From the NCBI GenBank assembly GCA_963813555.1, contig CAWEZX010000006.1, forward strand, positions 434,001 through 498,000: a stretch of 64,000 nt of DNA, given 5' to 3'. The notes under the pieces were generated by a model, which did no database searches, was not told the DNA's origin, and worked only from the letters and a program-made list of their open reading frames with translations. The translations under genes and the position numbers were made by a program. Origin of the DNA: Roseiarcus sp963813555. Its GTDB lineage: Bacteria > Pseudomonadota > Alphaproteobacteria > Rhizobiales > Beijerinckiaceae. This document shows, one piece after another, positions 8,653-19,666 of this stretch. How positions within the stretch are numbered: the first letter of the stretch is position 1; each line of letters opens with the position of its first letter.

Positions 8653-8713
8653 CGTTTATGCTCGCTTATTGGCGCTTAATTGCAGCGGCTTTCGCGTGGA
8701 ATAGGCCGCGCCG

Positions 8714-9352
8714 TCAGGCCGTGCGCCGCATCGCCCCGCCCGCCGCGTCCGCGATCGAGCGGGCGCCGAACAGGATGAAGATGATTCCGACGAGGCGCGT
8801 CACCGCGACCCCGTGGGTGAGGAAAAATCGCCGCACCGCCGGCAACCCGGCGGCAAAGATCAAGGTCACGTCCGCAAGCAGGAAGCCGACGAACGCGGCG
8901 GCGAACATCTGGGGCGCGTCGGCCATTTTCAGCGCCCCGATATAGGGGGCGACAATCGCGGAGAACATCGCCAGCGCCACCGGATAGGATTTCGGATTGG
9001 TGAGGCCGAACGCCATGCCAGTCGCCAGCGGCCTTGTGGCCCCGATCGCGCGCGGCGGCGCGTCTTTCCTGGTCATGAGCGCCCGCGCGCCGAGATAGAC
9101 GAGGTAGAGCCCGCAAATGAAGCCGAGCAGCTCGAACAGGGTCGGACCGATGCGGTTGGCGCCGATGATCGCCGCGACGGCAAGCGCGCCCCAGGTCACG
9201 TCGCCAACCAGATGACCGCCGATGAACCAGGCGCCGGACGCGCGGCCGCGCGACGCCGCAAGCGTGAACAGGGCAAGGAACGCCGGCCCTGGCGTGACCA
9301 CATAGAGATAGGCAGCGGCGAGCGAGGCGAGGAGAATTTTGGGATCGGTCAT
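8714..9352 (-). CDS. LysE/RhtB family amino-acid exporter
   Basis: The 212-residue inner-membrane protein has about six hydrophobic segments. It has the family opening YLYVVTPGPAFLALFTLAAS (the PGP motif of the first helix) and the GLTNPKSYPVALAMF loop. Family members export amino acids or homoserine lactones; the substrate here is unknown. Its ATG overlaps the mutS stop as ATGA, so it is co-transcribed with and coupled to mutS. The stop is about 60 bases from the right end of IS630 copy 1. Confidence 0.85.
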   Translation of the reverse strand: MTDPKILLASLAAAYLYVVTPGPAFLALFTLAASRGRASGAWFIGGHLVGDVTWGALAVAAIIGANRIGPTLFELLGFICGLYLVYLGARALMTRKDAPPRAIGATRPLATGMAFGLTNPKSYPVALAMFSAIVAPYIGALKMADAPQMFAAAFVGFLLADVTLIFAAGLPAVRRFFLTHGVAVTRLVGIIFILFGARSIADAAGGAMRRTA

Positions 9353-12042
9353 TTGGCCTTGTCCTCGATCAGCCGCTTCAACTTGTAGACGGCCTCAAGC
9401 GCGTCGCGCGGGCTCAACGTGTCGGGATCGAGCGCCATGAGCACCGTCCGCAGTTCGTCAGGCGCGGGCGGCGGAGACGGCTCGCGCGGCTCATAGGAGA
9501 ACAGCGGCAACGCGTCGAGCGAGCCGCTCGAACGCGACGCCTCGAGGCCGGCGAGCACCTGACGCGCCCGCTTGACGACGGAAGACGGCAGCCCCGCGAG
9601 CTTGGCGACCTGAATGCCGTAGGAGCGGTCGGCCGCGCCATGGACGACCTCATGCAGGAACGCCAGCGTTCCCTTAAACTCGGTGACCCGCATGGTGAGG
9701 TTGACCAGCCGAGGCAGCGTCTCGGCGAGGCTGGTCAGTTCGTGAAAGTGCGTGGCGAACAGCGCCCGCGAACGGTTGACGGCGCTTAAGTGCTCGACGC
9801 AGGCATAGGCGATCGAGAGGCCATCGAAAGTCGCCGTGCCGCGGCCGATCTCGTCCAGGATCACCAGCGAGCGCGCGGTCGCCTGATTGAGAATGGCCGC
9901 GGTCTCGACCATTTCGACCATGAAGGTCGAGCGGCCGCGCGCGAGATCGTCCGCCGCGCCCACGCGAGAGAACAGCCGGTCGACGATGCCGATATGCGCG
10001 CGAGACGCCGGCACGTAGGCGCCCATCTGCGCGATCAGCGCGATCAGCGCGTTCTGCCTGAGGTAGGTCGATTTGCCCGCCATATTGGGGCCGGTGACGA
10101 TGGCGATGCGCCCGCCCTCCCCCGCGTCGCCCGTCAGATCGCAGTCGTTGGCGACGAACGGCTCGCCCGCTTCTTTCAGCGCCGCCTCGACCACCGGATG
10201 GCGCCCGCCCTCAATTCTGAAGCTCAACGAAGCGTCGACCAGCGGGCGTGTCCAGTTGCGCTTGACGGCGAGTTCGGCGAGCGCCGCGGCGACGTCGATT
10301 TCGGCCAGCGCCGCGCCGAACCCGCGCAGGCGTTCGCCCTCCGCGACGCAGGCCTGACGCAGGCGCTCGAACGCCTCGAGCTCGAGCGCGAGCGCGCGGT
10401 CAGCCGCGGAAGCGATGCGCGACTCGAGATCGGCGAGCGCGTTGGTGGTGAAGCGCATCGCGCCGGCCATCGTCTGGCGATGGATGAAGGTGGCGTTATG
10501 AGGGGGCTTGAGCAGCGTCTCGCCCGGCGCCTGCGGCGTTTCGATAAAGTAGCCGAGAAAGTTGTTGTGCTTGATCTTGAGCTGCTTGACGCCGGCTTCA
10601 CTGGCGTAAGCCGCCTGCAACTCGGCGATGACGCGGCGGCTTTCGTCGCGCAGGCTCAGCGCCTCATCGAGCGCCGGCAGCGCGCCCTTTCTGACGAACC
10701 CGCCATCGCGCTTGAGAAGCGGCAAATCGTCGGCGAGCGTGGCTTCGAGATCGCGCTCAAGCTCTGCGCAAGCGGCGCGCAACCGGGCGTAGGCGCTAAG
10801 CAGTTCGGGCGGGAGATCCTGAGCGGCCTCGAGAATGCTGGCCAGAGTCGCCGCCGCGGCGAGGCCGTCGCGGACGGCGGCAAGGTCGCGCGGACCGCCG
10901 CGATCGAGGCTGAGCCGCGCAAGAGCCCGCAGAAAGTCGGGCGCGTGCATGAGCGCCCGGCGCAAGGCGTCCCGCATCGGCGCCGCCTCAATTAGGAATT
11001 CAAGCGAATCGAGCCGCCGGTTGACCGCCTCAGGATCGGTCAGCGGACTCGCCAGCCGCTCGGCGAGCAGGCGCGCCCCGGCGGGGGTCACGGTCACATC
11101 AATCGTCGCCAGGAGCGAACCCTCGCGCGCGCCGCTCAGGGTTCGCGTCAGCTCGAGGTTGGCGCGGGTCGCGGGATCGATTTCGAGGCTCGTCCCGCGC
11201 GCGCGCCGTGTCGGAGGCGAGAGCGCCGGCCGGGCCTCGAACTGGGTGCGCTTGACATAGGCGAGCGCGAGAGCGGCCGCGGCGATCTCGGCGCGGCTGA
11301 ACGCGCCAAAGCCGTCGAGGGTTTCCACGCCGTAGAACTCGCAGACCCGGCGCTCAGCCGCTGCGCCGTCGCCGCCGTCGCGCGCGAGCGGCGTCGCGGG
11401 GACGCGGATCGCGCCGATGATCTGGGAAAACAACGGCTCGTCGTAAACCGCCTGCGAGGCGACGACCTCGCTTGGCTCAAGGCGTGCGATCTCTGCGCTG
11501 AGGCCCGCTTCGTCTGTTTCGCTAAGCGTGAACCCCCCGGTCGACAGATCGAGCGCCGCAAGGCCGTAAGCCTGCCGTCCTTCGTTCGGGCGGACTTTCT
11601 GGACGGCGACCAAGAGGCGCGCCCGCCCGGGCTCCAGCAGCCGCTCCTCAGTGATCGTGCCGGGCGTGACCAGCCGCACGACGTCGCGCTTGACTACCGA
11701 CTTCGCTCCCCGTTTCTTCGCCGCCGCCGGATCTTCAAGCTGCTCGCAGACGGCGACCCGATGGCCAAGCGCGATCAGCCGGTTGAGGTAGTCGTCGGCG
11801 CGTTCGATCGGCACTCCGCACATGCGGATGTCTTCGCCCTCGTGCTTGCCGCGCTTGGTGAGAACGATACCGAGCGCCCGGCTCGCGATTTCCGCGTCGT
11901 CGAAAAACAGTTCGTAAAAATCGCCCATCCGGTAGAACAGCAGAGAGCCTGGATTGGCCGCCTTGATTTCGAAATACTGCGCCATCATCGGCGTGAGGCG
12001 CGCGCCGGTCTCTGAATTGGGGCTGTCGCTGGAGGCGTCCAT
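9349..12042 (-). CDS. mutS: DNA mismatch repair protein MutS
   Basis: MutS recognises mismatches and starts repair together with MutL. The product is 897 residues, the usual length. The N-terminal mismatch-binding domain carries GSLLFYRMGDFYELFFDDA (Phe-x-Glu mismatch-contact motif); the ATPase domain has TGPNMAGKSTYLRQ (Walker A), a DEIGRGTATFDG segment and FATHFHEL. The ATG at 12042 (MDASSDSPNSETG) was preferred over an upstream in-frame ATG at 12141 because homologs begin close to the LTPMMAQYFEIK segment. It is followed directly by the lysE-type gene. Confidence 0.97.
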   Translation of the reverse strand: MDASSDSPNSETGARLTPMMAQYFEIKAANPGSLLFYRMGDFYELFFDDAEIASRALGIVLTKRGKHEGEDIRMCGVPIERADDYLNRLIALGHRVAVCEQLEDPAAAKKRGAKSVVKRDVVRLVTPGTITEERLLEPGRARLLVAVQKVRPNEGRQAYGLAALDLSTGGFTLSETDEAGLSAEIARLEPSEVVASQAVYDEPLFSQIIGAIRVPATPLARDGGDGAAAERRVCEFYGVETLDGFGAFSRAEIAAAALALAYVKRTQFEARPALSPPTRRARGTSLEIDPATRANLELTRTLSGAREGSLLATIDVTVTPAGARLLAERLASPLTDPEAVNRRLDSLEFLIEAAPMRDALRRALMHAPDFLRALARLSLDRGGPRDLAAVRDGLAAAATLASILEAAQDLPPELLSAYARLRAACAELERDLEATLADDLPLLKRDGGFVRKGALPALDEALSLRDESRRVIAELQAAYASEAGVKQLKIKHNNFLGYFIETPQAPGETLLKPPHNATFIHRQTMAGAMRFTTNALADLESRIASAADRALALELEAFERLRQACVAEGERLRGFGAALAEIDVAAALAELAVKRNWTRPLVDASLSFRIEGGRHPVVEAALKEAGEPFVANDCDLTGDAGEGGRIAIVTGPNMAGKSTYLRQNALIALIAQMGAYVPASRAHIGIVDRLFSRVGAADDLARGRSTFMVEMVETAAILNQATARSLVILDEIGRGTATFDGLSIAYACVEHLSAVNRSRALFATHFHELTSLAETLPRLVNLTMRVTEFKGTLAFLHEVVHGAADRSYGIQVAKLAGLPSSVVKRARQVLAGLEASRSSGSLDALPLFSYEPREPSPPPAPDELRTVLMALDPDTLSPRDALEAVYKLKRLIEDKAK

Positions 12043-12137
12043 GGACGACCAAACTAGCAAATCGGCGGTGGACGCGCAGGGCGGGCGCGGCAGATATCCA
12101 CGAGCTCGCGAGCGTCGCGGGAGGCTACGGTCAAGCC

Positions 12138-13289
12138 TCATGCCGCCGTCGCCAACGCGTCGCGGCGCGCCTTCATCGCTTTGGCGGCCATCGTATAGCC
12201 TCCGCCGACGCCGTCAACGAAATGGACGTGGCCGCGTTGGGTCGCCGACGGAACGAAGCACGTCACCTGCGCCGCCCTCTGCCGGAACACGCCCCAATGG
12301 ACAAACGCCTCCGCGGCGGCAAGCCGCGCCTCAAGCGCGTCGGCGAACTCCGGGGAGCAGTCGAGCGTCATGCGCAGGCCGTCGTCGAACTTGCGAAAGT
12401 CGGCGTTGGCGACAAGCTCGCTCGCATAGGTCGCCGCGTCGAAGCGACCCACCTTGAGCCGGAAAATATGGAGGAAGATGGCCATGCAGTAGCCGCGAAT
12501 CGCCGCGATACGCGCCTTCGCCTGCGACAGCCCCGAAGCCTTCTTGACCTGTGTCTCAAGCGCGATCGCTCTGCCCGGATTGCCCGGCCGCAGGCTCCTC
12601 AAAGTGACCGGCCGCTCGCTTGATGGCGTGGCGAGCGCTGATTTGACAATCTCGTTGATGAGCGGCGCAAATCGCGCGTCGTTTCCGCGCGGCGCGACGA
12701 TCAGCGACAGAACAAGGCCGTGCTTCGCCGGCGCCACGCCCCAGCGGCAGGAGAGGCCGGAAAGATCCGGCCTGGCGCCCGGCTCCGCCAGCGGCAGAGC
12801 ATAAGCGCCGCGCTTGGCCGCAGCGTCAAACCAGGTCAGGCCACCGCCTGCGAACATCGCATAGACGCAAGGCGGGGCCGCGGCGAAGCGCGCGACCCTG
12901 ACGTCGTATCCCGCCGCCCGGATTTCACCGACCGGCGCCAACGCGACGCGCAAATCGAAATGAAACTCCTCACGCGCAAAAGCGGCCATCGCCTGAAGCG
13001 CCTTGGCGGCGGCGGCTGCGTCGAACGGCGACACGGCGAAGCTCGCGCCGTCGCCGCCAAAGACGAAAGGAAACGGGCGGCGGCCCAGCGCGTTGGCGAC
13101 GGCCGCGATCGCGCCCGCGCCGACCGTGTTGACGGCCTTATAGCGGCCATCGGCGACGGCTCTGGTCGAGCCGACCACGTCAGCGAAACCGACCACCCAG
13201 TCGTCCGGCAGCGGACTATAGTTCTCGGCCCTCACGGCCTCGGCGAAATTGTCGAGAATCGGGATGGTCTCGTAGAAGTTGCTCTCCAT
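12138..13289 (-). CDS. DUF3095 family protein (nucleotide cyclase-like)
   Basis: The product is 383 residues, beginning MESNFYETIPILDNFAEAV. Full-length match to DUF3095 is apparent: VVGFADVVGSTRAVADGRYK followed by FVFGGDGASFAV recalls the metal-binding Asp and GGD-like hairpin of class III adenylate cyclases. The ATG at 13289 fits homologs; a start at 13325 adds unsupported residues. The enzymatic activity of the family is not established to my knowledge. It is the last gene of a minus-strand run before mutS. Confidence 0.8.
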   Translation of the reverse strand: MESNFYETIPILDNFAEAVRAENYSPLPDDWVVGFADVVGSTRAVADGRYKAVNTVGAGAIAAVANALGRRPFPFVFGGDGASFAVSPFDAAAAAKALQAMAAFAREEFHFDLRVALAPVGEIRAAGYDVRVARFAAAPPCVYAMFAGGGLTWFDAAAKRGAYALPLAEPGARPDLSGLSCRWGVAPAKHGLVLSLIVAPRGNDARFAPLINEIVKSALATPSSERPVTLRSLRPGNPGRAIALETQVKKASGLSQAKARIAAIRGYCMAIFLHIFRLKVGRFDAATYASELVANADFRKFDDGLRMTLDCSPEFADALEARLAAAEAFVHWGVFRQRAAQVTCFVPSATQRGHVHFVDGVGGGYTMAAKAMKARRDALATAA

Positions 13290-13349
13290 CTCAGCCCAAA
13301 CCTCTGCGCGGCAACGCGCCCACATTATCGCGAGTACGGACCAGAAGCG

Positions 13350-14195
13350 TCAGAGTTTCGAACGCAAGCTCGCCTGGATGAGCGGCCCAGCGCCCGCGCC
13401 GAGCGTAATATCGCGGCCCCGCTCGATTGCATCGCCCACAAAGGCCTTTGCAGCCGCTACCGCGTCCGGCAACGCGATCCCGAGGGCGAGGCTGGCCGCG
13501 ATAGCGCTCGACAGCGTGCAGCCTGTGCCATGAAGGTTTTTTGAAGGGAGCTTCGGCGCTGCGAAACGATGAACGGCGTCTTCTGTCACCAGAAGGTCGA
13601 TCGCCTCGTCGCCGTCCAGATGTCCGCCCTTCATCAGAACCGCGCGCGGACCGAGCTTCAACAGCGCCGCGCCCTGCCGCGCCATATCCGCTTCGCTTCG
13701 CGCGATCGGCTCGCCCAGAAGCGCCGCCGCCTCGGCGAGGTTAGGGGTCAGGCAATAGACGAGCGGAAGCAGCTCATGGGTAATCGCCTCGACGAAGCCT
13801 GCGCCGCTCAGCGCGTCGCCCGAGGAGGCGATCATGACGGGATCGTAGACGATGAAGGCCCTCATCCGGCCCTTCGGGCCACCTTCTCCCAAAGGGAGAA
13901 GGGTTGCCAGTGTTTCCGCGACCACGCCGGCAATCTCGGCGCCGCCCAGCATGCCGATCTTGATCGCCGCGACCGCGAAGTCGTCGAGGACAGCCTCGAT
14001 CTGGGCGCGGACAATTCCAGGCGGCGGATAGTGGATCGCCCGCACGCCGCGCGAATTCTGGGCGGTGACCGCAGTGATCACGCTCGCGCCATAGACGCCG
14101 AGCACCGTGAAGGTTCTGAGATCGGCTTGAATCCCGGCGCCGCCGCCCGAATCCGAGCCGGCAATCGTAAGAGCGATCGGCAGTCTTTGGGTCAC
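13350..14195 (-). CDS. thiD: Hydroxymethylpyrimidine (phosphate) kinase ThiD
   Basis: ThiD phosphorylates HMP and HMP-P to HMP-PP for thiamine synthesis. The motifs are IALTIAGSDSGGGAGIQADL at the N terminus, VVYDPVM-like FIVYDPVMIASSGD, and KNLHGTGCTLSSAIAA near the C terminus. The GTG at 14195 overlaps the thiE stop as GTGA, matching the rest of the operon; an ATG at 14219 is possible. Residues about 98-113 (PLGEGGPKGRMRA) are encoded by a palindromic repeat at 13858-13903 in frame, which lengthens the protein beyond the usual 265-270 residues. The insert lies before the YDPVM strand and may form a surface loop. Confidence 0.93.
   Translation of the reverse strand: MTQRLPIALTIAGSDSGGGAGIQADLRTFTVLGVYGASVITAVTAQNSRGVRAIHYPPPGIVRAQIEAVLDDFAVAAIKIGMLGGAEIAGVVAETLATLLPLGEGGPKGRMRAFIVYDPVMIASSGDALSGAGFVEAITHELLPLVYCLTPNLAEAAALLGEPIARSEADMARQGAALLKLGPRAVLMKGGHLDGDEAIDLLVTEDAVHRFAAPKLPSKNLHGTGCTLSSAIAASLALGIALPDAVAAAKAFVGDAIERGRDITLGAGAGPLIQASLRSKL
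13858..13903. repeat. Palindromic repeat inserted in frame inside thiD
   Basis: The segment reads CCCTCATCCGGCC, CTTC, GGGCCACC, TTCTCCC, AAA, GGGAGAAGG and is the same family as the repeat at 789-840, in inverted orientation. The thiD frame runs through it without a stop. Homologous ThiD proteins lack the encoded residues. Confidence 0.75.
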
Positions 14196-14797
14196 ATCGG
14201 GCGCGTCGCCGCTATCCATTCGCGCGCGCGCTGCTCCGGGTCGGCGTTGAGGGTAATGTCAGTGACGACGGAGACGATGTCGGCGCCGGCGGCAAGACAC
14301 AGTTTCGCTCGTTCGACATTGAGGCCGCCGATCGCGACCAGTGGAATCGCGCCGATGCGACGCTTCCACACGCCGATCGTCTCGAGCCCCTGTGGCGCGA
14401 AGGTCATCGCCTTAAGGATAGTCGGATAGATCGGTCCAAGCGCGACGTAATCGGGCGCGAAGGTAAGGGCCCTCACCAGCTCCGCGTCATCGTGGGTGCT
14501 AATTCCGAGCCTGATCCCCGCCTTGCGCACGGCGAGCACGTCCGCGCCGTCGAGATCGCCCTGGCCGAGATGGAGCCATTCAGCTCCGGAGTCGATGGCA
14601 ATTTCCCAGTGATCGTTGACGACGAGCTCTGCGCCCGAACGGCGGCAGATGGTAATCGCATGGTGCGTCTCGTTGCGGAGATGGTCCTCGGTCGCATCCT
14701 TTATTCGCAGTTGGATGAATCTCGCGCCTACGCCCACGAGCCGCCCGACCCAGGCCGCGCTGTCGACAATGGGGTAGAAGGAATCGAGCGCGTTCAC
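14192..14797 (-). CDS. thiE: Thiamine-phosphate synthase ThiE
   Basis: ThiE joins HMP-PP and the thiazole phosphate to thiamine phosphate. The 201-residue TIM-barrel product has FIQLRIKDATEDHL (pyrophosphate/substrate region), VVNDHWEIAIDSGAEWLHLG, LGISTHDDAELVRA and YVALGPIYPTILK, with the late GGL motif IPLVAIGGLN. The GTG start at 14797 overlaps the thiG stop as GTGA. It is coupled to thiD downstream. Confidence 0.92.
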   Translation of the reverse strand: MNALDSFYPIVDSAAWVGRLVGVGARFIQLRIKDATEDHLRNETHHAITICRRSGAELVVNDHWEIAIDSGAEWLHLGQGDLDGADVLAVRKAGIRLGISTHDDAELVRALTFAPDYVALGPIYPTILKAMTFAPQGLETIGVWKRRIGAIPLVAIGGLNVERAKLCLAAGADIVSVVTDITLNADPEQRAREWIAATRPM

Positions 14798-15593
14798 GTG
14801 AGCACAGCCCGGCCGACCACCGGCGTCGACGGGGCGGCCATGTCGCGCGACTCCATGGGCCCTGCCAGGAAGGCGGCGCGGCCGGCCTCGATCGCCTGAC
14901 CGAAGGCGCGCGCCATCGCCACCGGATCGCCGGCCTTGGCGACGGCGGTGTTGAGCAGCACGCCGTCGTAGCCGAGCTCCATCGCCGCGGCGGCGTGCGA
15001 GGGCAGGCCAACGCCCGCGTCGACGATCAAGGGAACCTCCGGGAAATGCGCCCGCAGCGCCCTTAACCCGAACATGTTGTTGAGCCCCTTGCCGGAGCCG
15101 ATCGGCGCGCCCCAAGGCATCAGCACCCTGCATCCAGCCTCGATCAGCCGCTCAGCGACCACAAGATCTTCGGTCGTATACGGGAAGACCTCAAAACCAT
15201 CGGCAGAAAAATCCGCGCCGCTTCGACGAGGCCGAACACATCGGGCTGCAGCGTGTCCGCTTCGCCGATCACTTCCAGCTTGACCCACGGCGCGCCAAAC
15301 ACTTCGCGCGCCATCTGGGCCGTCGTCACCGCCTCTTTCACGCTGTAGCAGCCCGCGGTGTTGGGCAGCACCCGGGCGCCGATGTCGCGGATGAGCCGCC
15401 AGAAATCCTGCCCCTCCTTGAGGCGCGCCAACTCGCGTCGCAACGAGACCGTGAGGATTTCGGCGCCCGAGGCGCGCGCCGCCTCGGCGAGGATCGCGGG
15501 CGAAGGATATTGCGACGTGCCGAGCATGAGGCGCGAACGGAAGCTCGCGCCATAAAGACTGAAGTCGGGGCTGGGGGTCATGACGGCTCGCAT
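14794..15593 (-). CDS. thiG: Thiazole synthase ThiG (frame-broken at 15207-15211)
   Basis: ThiG builds the thiazole ring of thiamine from deoxyxylulose phosphate, dehydroglycine and ThiS thiocarboxylate. The first part gives FRSRLMLGTSQYPSPAIL, EILTVSLRRE (catalytic Lys is usually in this area) and VLPNTAGC; after a one-base break the second part gives DGFEVFPYTTEDLVVAERL, VLMPWGAPIGSGKGL and VDAGVGLPSHAAAAMELG. Adding one T to the T5 run at 15207-15211 (minus strand) restores a single frame of about 266 residues. Because all motifs are intact I treat it as a working gene with a probable assembly error. The start at 15593 directly follows the thiS stop; 15581 is an alternative. Confidence 0.88.
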
Positions 15594-15594
15594 C

Positions 15595-15792
15595 TTATCC
15601 GCCCTGCCGCGGCGCGAGGATCTCGATCCGGTCGCCGTCTTTCACCGGCGTTGCTGCGCGCGCTCGCGCCGCCACAAACTCGCCGTTGAGCGCGGTCGCG
15701 ACTTTGGCCTCGGCGAGGTCGAGCGATTGGAGCGCTTCCGCGAGCGTCGCGGCTGGAATCTCCTGCAATTCGCCGTTGACCACGAGCTTCAT
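15595..15792 (-). CDS. thiS: Sulfur carrier protein ThiS
   Basis: This is a ubiquitin-like carrier whose C-terminal Gly-Gly is converted to a thiocarboxylate that gives sulfur to ThiG. The 65-residue product begins MKLVVNGELQEIPAATLAE and ends VKDGDRIEILAPRQGG, with the required GG terminus. The ATG overlaps the thiO stop as ATGA; thiG follows at once. Length and ending are diagnostic. Confidence 0.94.
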   Translation of the reverse strand: MKLVVNGELQEIPAATLAEALQSLDLAEAKVATALNGEFVAARARAATPVKDGDRIEILAPRQGG

Positions 15793-16757
15793 ACCAGCGC
15801 CCCCGACCGCTCGAACGCGAGCGTCGCCGCGCGCTCGGCGAAAGCCGGCGCAAGCAGGAACCCGTGGCGATAAAAGCCGTTGACGAAAATTCGGTTCCCG
15901 CGCTCCTCGATGCGCGGCTCATTGTCGGGAAAGGCCGGCCTCACATCGGCGCTCATCTCGAGGATCTCAGCTTCTCCGAACGCCGGATGAAGGGCGTAGG
16001 CCGCGTTCAGAAGCTCGATCGCGGAGCGCACGCTGACGGCGCCCTTCTCGGGGCTTTCGATCATTGTCGCGCCGATCATCAATTCGTTGTTCGTGCGCGG
16101 CACGATATAGAGGGACATGCGAGGATGCAGGAAGCGCACCGCGCGCGTCAGCCTCACCTCGCGCGACCGGATGCGCATCATTTCGCCGCGCACGCCGCGC
16201 AGTTCGGGAAGCGCCTTGCGAGCCGCCCACCCGCGGCAATCAATGACGACTTCAGCGTCGCTGAGCGCTTCGCCTTCCACGCCAAATCGGATCTCGCCGC
16301 CCTTCGCGCGCAAGCGCTCGGTCAAGGCGGACAGCGCGACGCGCGGATCGAGGTGGCCTTCGTTCGCGAAGAACAGCCCCTTGCGGAAGCGCCCGACAAG
16401 ATCCGGCTCAAGCTCCGCGATACGCGCTTCGTCCACACGCACATGCGACGTCGTGCGCGCGGCAAAGCGGTCGATCTCGCTTGCGTCGCGGGGCGCCGCC
16501 ACGACAAGCGTGCCTTCGCGGGTCACGCCGGGAACGCGCGCGGCCCACCAGTCGATCGCGCTTTGGCCAAGTTCGACCAAACTCTGGGGAGCGCTTTCGC
16601 CCTCGCAGAACGGCGCGAGCATGCCGCCCGCGAGCCACGACGCATTGCCGCCGAGGTCGCGCGATCGCTCGACGAGCGTCACCTCTGCGCCGCGCTCAGC
16701 GAGCGTGAGCGCGGTCGTTAGGCCGACGACGCCAGCGCCGACGACGGTCGCGCGCAT
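15789..16757 (-). CDS. thiO: Glycine oxidase ThiO (FAD-dependent)
   Basis: ThiO oxidises glycine to the dehydroglycine used by ThiG. The 322-residue DAO-type oxidoreductase has the N-terminal dinucleotide motif VVGAGVVGLTTALTLAERG and then VTLVERSRDLGGNASWLAGG, with a C-terminal RIFVNGFYRHGFLLAP region that closes the FAD site. It sits between thiC (4 bases upstream) and thiS (ATGA overlap), which fixes the specific role within this broad oxidoreductase family. Confidence 0.92.
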   Translation of the reverse strand: MRATVVGAGVVGLTTALTLAERGAEVTLVERSRDLGGNASWLAGGMLAPFCEGESAPQSLVELGQSAIDWWAARVPGVTREGTLVVAAPRDASEIDRFAARTTSHVRVDEARIAELEPDLVGRFRKGLFFANEGHLDPRVALSALTERLRAKGGEIRFGVEGEALSDAEVVIDCRGWAARKALPELRGVRGEMMRIRSREVRLTRAVRFLHPRMSLYIVPRTNNELMIGATMIESPEKGAVSVRSAIELLNAAYALHPAFGEAEILEMSADVRPAFPDNEPRIEERGNRIFVNGFYRHGFLLAPAFAERAATLAFERSGALV

Positions 16758-16761
16758 CGCC

Positions 16762-18582
<1,821 letters not shown>

Positions 18583-18647
18583 GGCCGTCTCCTCGCGCAT
18601 GAGCCAGACGGCTGGAACAGGCGACCAAAATAGGGAGCGCGGCCGCT

Positions 18648-18731
18648 ACGTCCCTTCGCCGGCACGACCCGGATCAGGTTCAAAGGGTTCGGCCTCTTGC
18701 CGTCTCAGCCCCGTTCTGGGGCGCCCCTCGA
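18648..18731 (-). promoter_or_regulatory. TPP riboswitch (THI element)
   Basis: On the minus strand the region contains CAGAACGGGGCUGAGA, then CCCUUUGAACCUGAUCCGGG and UGCCGGCGAAGGGA, the conserved core of the thiamine-pyrophosphate aptamer, framed by the pairing arms GGGGCGCC/GGCG. It ends about 65 bases before the thiC start, so TPP binding should shut off thiCOSGED expression, probably by hiding the ribosome site. The aptamer is directly recognisable; the mode of control is inferred. Confidence 0.95.
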
Positions 18732-18846
18732 GCAAAACAAATGTGGTCCGAGCGCCTCGGTCTGTCAACTCTCTCTCAAAGCAAGATTTTCATGCGGCTT
18801 GGAGGCGCGACGCCGTCCCGCGAGGCCCGAGGTGTTCGCGCCGCCC

Positions 18847-19422
18847 CTAGCCGCTTGACGGCATAGCCGGCCGCCCGTTTGCGCGCTTGCGGGCGGCGAA
18901 GCGCGCGGCGAGATGCGCGAGGCCAGGAACCCGTCTCGTCGCGGCGGCTGCGCGCATGCGCCATTGGCGGAGGAGCGCGCTGGCGGCGTCTTTGTAAGGA
19001 GCGACGATCTGGTCAGCGTAGTGATGAAACGCCACCACCTTCCCATAAGCCCGGACGAACCAGGGCATGGTCATCAGCCGGTGTTTGGTCAGATCGAAAA
19101 TCGCCGGGATGAGGCCGACCGCCAGGAGCTTAAGCACAATCCAGGCGATGGCTCCGGAGAGGACGTAGCCCATCGCGATCGCGACGGTGGCCACCACCAG
19201 GAGCGGCTCGACAATGAGAAACGGCACAAGGAAAATCAAGAGAACGAGGGGGGCCGGCAGGCGGTCGACCAGAGAGGCGAAGGACTGCTTGAAACGCGCC
19301 CAGGGAACAAACCCGGCGAGCGCCCGCCCGATCGCGACCAACGCGTCCCACACCCAGGCGATAGCCAAAAAGACCATCGCCAGCGCGAGCAGAGCCGTTC
19401 GTCTCCCTCGAATGCGCTTCAT
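18847..19422 (-). CDS. Membrane protein of unknown function
   Basis: The product is 191 residues from the ATG at 19422 (MKRIRGRRTALLALAMVFL). It has an N-terminal hydrophobic segment (about 9-30), two further hydrophobic stretches around 60-80 and 82-112, and a basic C-terminal tail with many Arg/Ala/Lys. No family recognised. An earlier ATG at 19500 would add a histidine-rich stretch and is less likely. It lies alone between the TPP-controlled operon and divergent pal. Confidence 0.55.
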   Translation of the reverse strand: MKRIRGRRTALLALAMVFLAIAWVWDALVAIGRALAGFVPWARFKQSFASLVDRLPAPLVLLIFLVPFLIVEPLLVVATVAIAMGYVLSGAIAWIVLKLLAVGLIPAIFDLTKHRLMTMPWFVRAYGKVVAFHHYADQIVAPYKDAASALLRQWRMRAAAATRRVPGLAHLAARFAARKRANGRPAMPSSG

Positions 19423-19666
19423 TCTCGCAAAAACCCCGTGAACCCCGCAACAATTCGCCTTCACGGCTGCGTGATGATGCCGGTCAAACGAGGCGAGCAC
19501 AAGGCATTTTGCGCCGCAATATGGCCATTAATCCGCTGTTAACGCTGCCGCGGGTTGCGCGGCGTCCGTAATCTGACAGCAAGGCGTCGGTAAGCCTATT
19601 GGAACCTTGCATTAACGCTTAGGCCGGTAGCTCGCGAGCAGGCTTTGGGTCGTGAGGAGTGGCAGC

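Noticed and set aside
9790..10995. Long plus-strand frame opposite mutS
   Set aside because: It is a shadow of a high-GC gene; MutS motifs on the minus strand are beyond doubt and the plus-strand product has no recognisable domain.
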